From NCBI GenBank assembly GCA_963575745.1, contig CAUYUJ010015274.1, positions 139,217 to 187,934 of the forward strand: 48,718 nucleotides of DNA, written 5' to 3'. This DNA is from Prorocentrum cordatum (lineage: Eukaryota > Sar > Dinophyceae > Prorocentrales > Prorocentraceae). Position 1 is the first letter of the stretch; every line of letters starts with the position of its first letter. The notes under the pieces are model-generated. The model saw only the letters and a program-made list of their open reading frames with translations, had not been told where the DNA came from and made no database searches. A program made the translations under genes and the position numbers. Positions 41,862 through 48,718 of the stretch are shown here, in pieces.

Positions 41862-41985
41862 ACGTGAGGAGGAGCAAGAGGAAGAGGAGGAGGAGGAAAA
41901 GGCATATGAGGAGGCGGAACAAAGGGAGGAGGTGGAGGAGGAGGAGGAGGACGAGGGGAGGAGGAAGAGGAGGAAGAGGAATATA
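41862..41985 (+). repeat. GGA/GAG triplet array
   Basis: GAGGAGGAGG units for about 120 bases, leading abruptly into AT-rich sequence. Confidence 0.9.
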
Positions 41986-42790
41986 ATATTTTATTTAAAA
42001 TCCGAGCAACATTCAGTAATAATAAGAAGAATAGGTGTCGCGATGATACATATACGAATAAGGAGGCATATGGAACAAAAAACAAATCATACATATATCC
42101 CGAATACGAGAAATATTAATCCTAAGATTGATAATCATCCAAGTGTATAGAGTAGCGCGAATAAGGACAATTTGAATACGAAGAATAAGACGAAGCTTAA
42201 CAAGAAGAATAATCGTATTATGACTACCGATAGTAAGAAAACACATGCGAATGCCAACGCTACCAATAATATTACGACGGATAAGGATAATATTCCGAAA
42301 AAGAAGAGATATAATATGCAGAAGAATAACGAGGATCACAACCATAACATGGTCCACAATGATAGCAATCATACTAACAGTAAGGACAATAATATGACTA
42401 CGTATAAGAATAGTAGTACCACTCATATTCAAAATGTCAGGAATACGAGTACTACCAATAAGATTGAGATTGTTACGAATACTAACAAGACTAACAGTAG
42501 TAATCGTACGAAGAGGCATACACATAACATTGCTAACATTGATGCTGAATGCAAAACACATACGAATACTACGACGAGTGCGAATAGTACTAATAATACG
42601 AAAACGATTCATAACAGCATTCATGCTAAAAAGTAGGAAGTGCTATTCATACTAATAATGTTCAGATTCGGAAGAAACGTATCCGTGATAGTACGAATAC
42701 CAAGCATACAAAAGTAAAACAAATGACAATACTCAGGAATACCATGATTATGATTACGACACGTGTTAATAATACTGATATTAATCATCA
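41986..42790 (+). repeat. AT-rich island of degenerate AAT/ACT/AAG triplets
   Basis: About 800 bases with much lower GC than anything else in the window, built from AAT, ACT, AAG, CAT and ACG triplets. It keeps three-base periodicity, so an Asn/Thr/Lys-rich plus frame (42172-42636) and an Ile/Met-rich minus frame stay open. It resembles a decayed AAT-type microsatellite, similar to 29.8-30.2 kb. Confidence 0.7.
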
Positions 42791-42965
42791 GGAAGGGGAG
42801 GAGGATGGGACTGAGGAGGAGGAGGAGGAACATGAGGCGGACGGGGAGGAGGAGGAGGAGGAGGAGTAGGAGGAAGAGGAGGAATAGGAATAGGAGGAGG
42901 AGGACGAGGAGGAGGAGGAGGAGGAGGAAAAGGAGCAGGAGGAGGAGGACGAGGAAGAAAACTGA
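42791..42965 (+). repeat. GGA/GAG triplet array
   Basis: GGAGGAGGAG with occasional ATA and ACG triplets, about 175 bases. Confidence 0.9.
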
Positions 42966-43040
42966 GTGAGGAGAGGGAGGGGGCGATGGTGGGCGGAGGC
43001 AAAGTGGTCGAGCCCACTTGGAATTGTTGCTCAAACGCGG

Positions 43041-43571
43041 TCAGCCCCGCTGACGGCGGCGCACGGCCCCGGGCGGCGGCGGCCGCAGGGCCCACCACCG
43101 TTTCCGACGGTCCGCGGGGGCGGCGGAAGGGAGTCGGGGTGGTCGCCGACGCGAGAGGTTCGCGCGGGGGGGCCTTCGGTGGTGGCGCCGCGGTCGGGCG
43201 GTCTGGCCGCCACGGTAGGCTGGCCAGCCGTTGAAGCGGGGCGGGGTTCTCCCCAGCCCGCGGCGGCCGTGGTGGCCGGGTTGGGTGTGGCGGTGTTGGG
43301 GGCGTTTGGGCTGCTGCGAGGCAGCCTCGCTGGACCAGTCGACGGGGTCATCGTCACTCTCCACGTTGCTGCCTAGGCCGATAAGATCATCCTCGCTGGT
43401 GGGCGGGAGATCGCTGCCCCAGGCCGCGACGGTAACGTCGCCAGTGGCTTCGGCCACTGGGGCTTGGGAGTGATCAGTGTGGTCGTCGTCGTGCTGGTCC
43501 ATGTCCGAGATGGAACGGGTCCTCGTCGTCCAGGTTAGGCCATCGGTCGGATCGGTCGTCGTTGGGATCAT
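43041..43571 (-). CDS. Hypothetical acidic-to-basic disordered protein
   Basis: A 176-codon minus-strand frame. The first half is acidic and Thr/Asp-rich (DMDQHDDDHTDHSQAPVAEA, DLPPTSEDDLIGLGSNVESD), the second half Arg/Pro-rich (RGGQTARPRRHHRRPPRANL). There are no cysteines or recognised domains. It is not a simple repeat, which sets it apart from most open frames here, but the high GC could keep it open by chance. Other frames over the same DNA are also open. No neighbour helps. Confidence 0.25.
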   Translation of the reverse strand: MIPTTTDPTDGLTWTTRTRSISDMDQHDDDHTDHSQAPVAEATGDVTVAAWGSDLPPTSEDDLIGLGSNVESDDDPVDWSSEAASQQPKRPQHRHTQPGHHGRRGLGRTPPRFNGWPAYRGGQTARPRRHHRRPPRANLSRRRPPRLPSAAPADRRKRWWALRPPPPGAVRRRQRG

Positions 43572-43664
43572 CGGTCGGCTGCAGTGTTGGCGTGCAGGCT
43601 GGACGCGATGTGCCTCCGTGATTGGGGCGAGGGCCTTCGCGTTTGAGCTTGCGCTCCGTGGGTT

Positions 43665-44300
43665 ATATATAAATATATATATATATATATAGGTAGACGT
43701 ATATATCTATATACACATACGTATGCAGATGTATGCATGTACGTATGTATATATACATATATACATATATATGCATGCATGCATGTATGTAATTATGTAT
43801 GTATGTATATATGTATGTATGCATGTATGTATGTATGTATGTATGTATGTATGTATGTATGTATGTATGTATGAATGTATGCATGCATGCATGCATGCAT
43901 GCATGTATGTATGTATGTATGTATGTATGTATGTATATGTCTGAATGTATATGTATGTATGTATGCATGCATGTATGTATGTATGCATGCATGCATGCAT
44001 GTATGTATGTATGTATGTATGTATGTATGTGTACGTGTATGTATGTATGTACGTATGTATGTATGTACGTACGTATGTATGTATGCATGTATGTATGTAT
44101 GTATGTGTGTATGTATGTATATGTATATGCATACGTATATGTATATGTATATGCATATGTATATGTATTATGTGTAATATATGATGTATCATGTAGCATG
44201 TATGATGTACGATGTATGTGTATGTACGTATGCATGCATGCATGCATGCATGTAGGTAGGTTGGTAGATAGGTAGGTAGGTAGGTAGGTAGGTAGGTATA
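43665..44300 (+). repeat. ATGT/ATGC/ATAT tetranucleotide array
   Basis: About 630 bases of TATG, CATG, TACG and TAGG units (the last at 44250-44297, GTAG phase). Tyr/Cys/Met/Val and His/Thr/Ile frames on the two strands are by-products. Confidence 0.97.
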
Positions 44301-44339
44301 GCCACACACATAGAAAGATCGTGGGTCGTGCAGGGGCAG

Positions 44340-44500
44340 CATGGAAACGGAGGGAGAAGAAGGGAAGAGGGTAGTGGACGTAGGAGGAGACAGCACGGAT
44401 TCAGGAGGAAAAAGAGGAGGAGGAGGAAGGAAGAAGGAGGTGGAAGGAGGAGGGAGGGATGGGGGGAGGAGGAGCATCATCGGCAGCAGGAGCGAGTAGC
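44340..44500 (+). repeat. Purine-rich GGA tract
   Basis: GGAGGAGG, GAAGGAGG and GGGAAGAGGG-type sequence. Confidence 0.75.
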
Positions 44501-44536
44501 AGGGAACATGAGCGGGCCGTGGGCGAAACGATATCC

Positions 44537-44577
44537 GTATCCGCGGCCTCGCTGGCCAGGCCCCTGGCCGCGGATAC
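44537..44577. repeat. Perfect 12-bp inverted repeat
   Basis: GTATCCGCGGCC (44537-44548) and GGCCGCGGATAC (44566-44577) with a 17-base spacer that itself contains TGGCCA. A third GTATCCGCGG lies at 44627-44636. Confidence 0.8.
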
Positions 44578-45046
44578 AAGGCGTTTTCTCGCGGGTGCCC
44601 CGCGCGGAACGCATTCCTTCGACCGCGTATCCGCGGGATGGCTGGCGCCCTGCAGTCCAGACCGCGAGGGCGCCGAGCGGACATGCTCGCCGATCGTGAA
44701 AGACAGGAGGTGCGGCGCTGGCGCCTTTCGAAAGGGGCGAGCCTTCAGCTCGAGGGGAGGAACACCGGGACCACGACCAGGATGTCGCGGGATCTTGTCG
44801 ATGCCGGTCGTGGTCGTGGTCCATGTCGGCCGTCGCCGATCCGCGAGGAGGATCCACGAAATGACGCTGACTGACCAAGATCGAAACGACCTTTCCGCGT
44901 TCTGCCTTGGTCACGGTCTCCGCTTTCTTCCCCTCGCTCAGCCCCCGCATGGCCGCGCGCTGCCGCGCTGGCCAGGACAGCGATATCTTCGTCCGAGAGG
45001 CGCGGCCCGCCCCGGTGCCGGGAGAGCGTAGCACCGAACCCCCGCG

Positions 45047-45357
45047 GCCCCGCCGCCGCGGCCACGAGCGCAGGCATCCTTGAGTCGGATTCGGGGGGAC
45101 AGGGCATCGGTCAGGAGGGAGCAAAAACTCACAGACACAAAGAATCGTCGATTCCCAGGGGAATCTAGAAGATATGGGAAGTGGAGGGGAAGACGAACAT
45201 CCAGGAACTATGGAACATATGGGGAATCCAGGGACTGTATCTATCTATTTCTGTGTCCCTGGGCCCCTTCAATAGGGGGCGACGCATCGGCCCCGAATCG
45301 TCCCGCCGCCGCGGCCTGGAGCGCAGGCATTCCGATCGGATTCGGGCGAATGCGTTC
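45047..45357 (+). repeat. ~55-bp direct repeat spaced 253
   Basis: CGCCGCCGCGGCC then GAGCGCAGGCAT and CGGATTCGGG occurs at about 45050-45100 and 45303-45350. The rest of 44580-45880 shows no gene that I recognise. Confidence 0.65.
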
Positions 45358-45893
45358 TTGCAAAGGGGGCCTCGGATATGTACGCAAAACAGTCGGCCCT
45401 GATTAGTAGGTCGACCCTTCCAAATCGAGGGTGCCCTTGTGTCCTGTGTCTCGCGACCCATGCCTTCTAATTTCCTGCGACAATGTGGCTCTTGGACGGG
45501 TCTTGTGTTCTCTCGTGCATCCTGTCCAATCAAGTCCGATTGTAGTTCGTGCAATCGTTCGTGCTGGATTGTGCCTGATGCAGGCAGAATGCGTCGCATT
45601 TGGCATCGCTGGTCCATGAGAGGGGCCACGCGCCTTGCGCCACATGATGAACTATTTTGCATTTCCCCGAAAACGCACAATCCAAAATTTCAGAAGGCCG
45701 GAGGGCTTCCAATAAACGCCGCAACCTTCTGAGAGGTCTGCTCCTTCTCACGTCTCCCACTTGCTCGCCGTCGACAGGACCCTGTGTAAGGGTAGCCTGT
45801 CAGAAGTGATTGTGCCCCGAAGCCCAGTTGGTGTTGCTACTGGTGACGGCAGTTCCGATTAGTGGAAAGGGGAGAGGGCGTCCGCTGGTGTGT

Positions 45894-45961
45894 GTATATA
45901 TATATGTATCTAAATATGTTTATGGTATATGTGTATATGGTATACATAGATATATAGAGAT

Positions 45962-45995
<34 letters not shown>
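45894..45995 (+). repeat. TA/ATGT microsatellite
   Basis: TATATATATG and GTATATGG units, with a pure TA run at 45966-45993. Confidence 0.95.
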
Positions 45996-46179
45996 GGAGG
46001 AACAGACTGGTCACGTACGATCTCCTGCTCCTTCCGTGCCTAGGCTGTGTGTCAGAGTCCTCAGGGGTGTTTCTTGGGTTCTTGGGGTTTCTTCGGAGCG
46101 CTGCCGGGTTGTCCTCAGGGGGGCAGTTTTCAGGGCTGTCGGGAGCCACGTGGAGGCCTAGATACGGCCCATCATCTTC

Positions 46180-46675
46180 AAAATCGGAAGAGGGAGGAGG
46201 ACGGATGGAGAGGTAAGAGGCGGCGGAGTGCGGAACAGGTCGGAGGAGGTAGGAGAAAATTGAGAGGGAAGGCATGGGAGTAGCAAAAGCAGCACCATGG
46301 GGAAAATTATGTGTAGGCACGAGAAGACAACAAGTGAGGAAAGACAGATGCGTGAAGCTACTGTTTCCACCTTCTCCTCCCTCACTCCCTTACCTCCTCC
46401 CATCTCCCCTTACCTCCTCCTGCGTCCTCCTGCCTCCTATTTCCTAGTTCCTCCACCGACTTCCACCCCGATGCATCTGAATGCTTCAACCCTACCTCCT
46501 ACCTACTCCCACCTTCTCCTCCCTCCGACCTCCTCATACATCATTCCTCCTCCTCCCTCCTCCTACCTCCTCCTACTTCCTCCTTCGTCTCCCTGTCTCC
46601 TACCTCCTCCTAAGTTCTCCTACCTACTCCCGCGTCCTCCTCCCTCTTCCAATTTTGTCCTACCTCCTCTTGTCA
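46180..46675 (+). repeat. Purine tract followed by CCTCCTACC pyrimidine tract
   Basis: GGAGGA / AGAGG-rich to about 46270, then CTCC, TACCTCCTCC and CTACTCCC-rich from 46370 to 46675. It has no coding value. Confidence 0.8.
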
Positions 46676-46850
46676 CCCGACGGTGGGGGTCGAGGACCCA
46701 TCGACATCTGAGTCGTCAGCTGTCGTTTCCTGTCTTTTTATTTGTGTTTTCGCTTCCACCACATGGGCTCTGAATGCCTCTGGGGAGATCGGCAGACTTT
46801 CATCGATTCCTTGTGGTTGGTCGCACCTCCGTCGATCGCGGCTCGGGGTA

Positions 46851-47540
46851 ATGAAAAGGCCATGCTACTTCCCGTATGGCGAGCTGGCGACACGGGGCCC
46901 GAGCGGCCGGAATCTCGGGAAGTGGTGTAAGGGTTGCGACACTTGGGTCAGAGAGGACCGCGTGCATATGTACGGATTGCCAAAGACCTCCAAAGAAATC
47001 TGTTTAACGATTGAAGAGGAATCAGAGTTTCTCAACCGAGCATCGCGTAATTATGTTTACATATATGCGTCGCCATTTCACTCGTCGGGCCAAACACTCG
47101 CCGACATTGCGAAGTATTACGGATCCACATGGAAAGAACGAGCAGCCACGGCCACAGTGGAGGCTCGAATTAAAGCGGCAGGAGATTCATACGAAATGCG
47201 CCTGGACGGAGCCATCGGCATTCGCATGTCCCGAAACAGGGAAACCGACCGCTACATATTGCTCCTCAGTGCTGAGATCGATCGCGCCTGCGGCCGGTGG
47301 TCCCCGCTGCCGCTGTCGCGATTGAGCGAACTGCAATCGTCGTTCTGTCAAGTGTACATCTTGCGCGGGCGTTTGAGCGAGAAAATCAGAGAGATGATGC
47401 GCCTCCGACGTACCCCTCCGCTTCCGCACGATTTGTTGACCAAGGGCACCAACGCCATTGTTTGGCAGCTCTGCGAATACTCACGCGACCTGTTCCACGC
47501 CGCCGACATGGCACTCTTCTCGGAGGTCCTGCAACCGTAG
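46851..47540 (+). CDS. Hypothetical protein, 229 residues
   Basis: ATG 46851 opens MKRPCYFPYGELATRGPSGR and NLGKWCKGCDTWVREDRVHM, with a C-x2-C pair in a treble-clef-like W-C-K-x-C-x-x-W setting. It continues EESEFLNRASRNYVYIYASP, EARIKAAGDSYEMRLDGAIG and LLSAEIDRACGRWSPLPLSR to TAG at 47538. Composition is that of a normal globular protein with no simple repeats, so it is one of the few non-repetitive frames here. The frame is open upstream to 46683, so another start or an upstream exon is possible. After the stop the same frame is open again (47541-48218). I do not recognise a family. It may be an exon of a host gene or part of an unfamiliar element. Confidence 0.4.
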   Translation: MKRPCYFPYGELATRGPSGRNLGKWCKGCDTWVREDRVHMYGLPKTSKEICLTIEEESEFLNRASRNYVYIYASPFHSSGQTLADIAKYYGSTWKERAATATVEARIKAAGDSYEMRLDGAIGIRMSRNRETDRYILLLSAEIDRACGRWSPLPLSRLSELQSSFCQVYILRGRLSEKIREMMRLRRTPPLPHDLLTKGTNAIVWQLCEYSRDLFHAADMALFSEVLQP

Positions 47541-48218
47541 AGTTCCTGGGCTCAGCGAGGGCCCTTATGGCAGGGCAGCAATAAGAACGTCGCTGCGCTC
47601 GTGGAGTGGGCCGCTGTGGCATTGCACTTTCTGATCTGGCCAGAGCGCGTCTTCCTGTCCCCCGTGCTCTTCGAAGAGCACATGGTGCGGGTGACCGGTT
47701 TCCAGTCTTTCAGGTCGAAGGAGATATGGCTGGGCGCGTTCGCGGCGATCCTCTGGCACCCGTTTCAGCATTCCTTTGGCTCGACAGATGTATATCGAAT
47801 CTCTAGCGAGATGCTCATTGTCGGCGGCGAGATGGGCCCTGGCCCGCGGCGACTCAAGCGCTGGGTCGCCGGGTCGTCAGTGCGGAAGGAAGCGTTGTCC
47901 AAACGGGAGGCGGACGCCACGCAGGATGTGCACGACGCCCTATTCGAGCATTCCCAGACCAGGTTTCGCATGCGGGGTGTGATCCACATATTCAATAGCC
48001 TTCGGCCACGTCCGCCATCGTGCCTGGGGTGGCTCTGGTGCTATCCCCCCTCAGGTGCATATTCGCAGTTCGCGGTTGGTTTGACGATGGGCATCGTTTT
48101 ATCACGCTTCTTTGTAGTTTTGCACCCTCCCTTTCTGGAAATCATGTGTAAAGGCATGCTCTGGGCATCGTCGCTGGCCGCGTGTTCTCACTGTGTGCGC
48201 CGCGTCAACGCGCGCTGA
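47541..48218 (+). CDS. Hypothetical frame continuing after TAG 47538
   Basis: In the same frame as the 46851 ORF: NKNVAALVEWAAVALHFLIW, FEEHMVRVTGFQSFRSKEIW, AILWHPFQHSFGSTDVYRIS, KREADATQDVHDALFEHSQT and a hydrophobic VGLTMGIVLSRFFVVLHPPF. The hydrophobic stretch could be a membrane segment. Being in phase across one stop suggests either one broken gene or two neighbours. No family recognised. Confidence 0.3.
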   Translation, partial: SSWAQRGPLWQGSNKNVAALVEWAAVALHFLIWPERVFLSPVLFEEHMVRVTGFQSFRSKEIWLGAFAAILWHPFQHSFGSTDVYRISSEMLIVGGEMGPGPRRLKRWVAGSSVRKEALSKREADATQDVHDALFEHSQTRFRMRGVIHIFNSLRPRPPSCLGWLWCYPPSGAYSQFAVGLTMGIVLSRFFVVLHPPFLEIMCKGMLWASSLAACSHCVRRVNAR

Positions 48219-48586
48219 CAATTGACATGTCCGCAAGCGCGTTGTGCCGCGACCGTGCGTTCACTTCGCCGCCGATGCAGCAGCGCGCGCACGTGTCTGC
48301 ATATGGTTGCGCATCGAGGACGGAGAGGTCGGTTGGGTTTGGTCACGCTCCAATTCGCGCTTCGCGGCGCGGAGGCGGATACTTTGCACGGTGCGAAGTG
48401 TCTGGGCCGGTATCGGACCTCTACGCGAACAGGGGGATCCCGTGCGCGGCTTACGACCCCGCCGAGTGCCAGAACAGGCTTGCGCTCGAACGCGATCGCT
48501 TAGAATTTGGCGCAGAAGTGAATGCGCCCGCGCTGGTCAGGCGCAGATATCTACCGGCCTACGGCCCACTCCTCCGCCGCCTCTGA
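48182..48586 (+). CDS. Hypothetical frame, 134 residues
   Basis: Open in a different frame from the previous entry and overlapping its end: LTIDMSASALCRDRAFTSPP, then NRGIPCAAYDPAECQNRLAL and ERDRLEFGAEVNAP. It could be the continuation of the same decayed gene after a frameshift. No family recognised, and other frames here are also open. The remaining bases to 48718 show nothing. Confidence 0.2.
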   Translation: MFSLCAPRQRALTIDMSASALCRDRAFTSPPMQQRAHVSAYGCASRTERSVGFGHAPIRASRRGGGYFARCEVSGPVSDLYANRGIPCAAYDPAECQNRLALERDRLEFGAEVNAPALVRRRYLPAYGPLLRRL

Positions 48587-48718
48587 GTCATAGGCTTCGG
48601 GCGTCTTTGGTGCACATTGCAGCGGTTCGGGGGGCGCCCGCGCGGCGTGCCCCGTGGATGCGCCCCTTTGAGATTCGAGCCCAAGCAATATCTGAGCGGT
48701 GATGCTTGGGGGGCCTCT

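Noticed and set aside
42172-42636. Asn/Thr/Lys-rich 154-residue protein
   Set aside because: Decayed AAT-type triplet repeat; no domain and the opposite strand is equally open.
43707-44684. Tyr/His/Ile-rich 200-300-residue proteins
   Set aside because: Translation of the ATGT tetranucleotide array.

Overview
This window looks like nuclear DNA of a dinoflagellate. The evidence is convergent: high GC over most of the length, very low gene density, long tracts of trinucleotide and polypurine repeats, several decayed retroelements, and copies of the dinoflagellate trans-spliced leader (SL) embedded in genomic DNA at 16.33-16.38 kb and directly in front of a LINE at 16.70 kb. The style of the dispersed CTTGGGGCC-type repeats reminds me of Prorocentrum, but that species-level guess is weak. 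There is one scaffold gap of exactly 100 N (27619-27718), so distances across it are unknown. I see no rRNA, tRNA, CRISPR array or prokaryotic operon.

Layout. 1-4.4 kb: a broken DIRS-like (tyrosine-recombinase) retrotransposon on the plus strand, with reverse transcriptase (RT), RNase H, tyrosine recombinase and a cytosine-methyltransferase-like domain in that order. 4.3-16.3 kb: repeats, namely an 86-bp direct repeat, a degenerate GAT array, a 63-bp tandem repeat, a GGGACAGT minisatellite with a ~430-bp higher-order period flanked by hairpin-forming sequence, pyrimidine tracts, a GGAACC minisatellite, a 2-kb CTTGGGG-type tract, ATC arrays, an 89-bp satellite and a GGA array. A probable isolated HEAT-repeat exon sits at 8.36 kb. 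16.7-19.7 kb: LINE A, plus strand, with an SL relict at its 5' end. 19.7-20.3 kb: a composite dispersed repeat. 20.4-26.5 kb: LINE B, minus strand, nearly intact, lying between two G-rich tracts. 27.1-27.6 kb: another copy of the composite repeat. 28.1-29.3 kb: the 3' part of a third LINE. 30.9-31.1 kb: a candidate two-exon start of a HEAT-like gene. 32.8-33.4 kb: a 42-bp minisatellite in codon phase. 35.2-40.0 kb: faint remains of a Ty1/copia-like element. 42.0-46.7 kb: AT-rich, GGA, ATGT and pyrimidine repeats. 46.85-48.6 kb: open frames of unknown function.

The most interesting point is the ORF1/ORF2 junction of the two LINEs. They have dissimilar ORF1 proteins and lie on opposite strands, yet in both ORF1 ends in CTT-stop-C (CTT TGA C in LINE B, CTT TAA C in LINE A) and the endonuclease-RT frame is the +1 frame. 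CUU UGA C is the known +1 frameshift heptamer of bacterial prfB. A shifty-stop +1 frameshift that makes an ORF1-ORF2 fusion is therefore a testable hypothesis. Almost all coding content is mobile-element derived, and nearly all of it is broken by stops or frameshifts.
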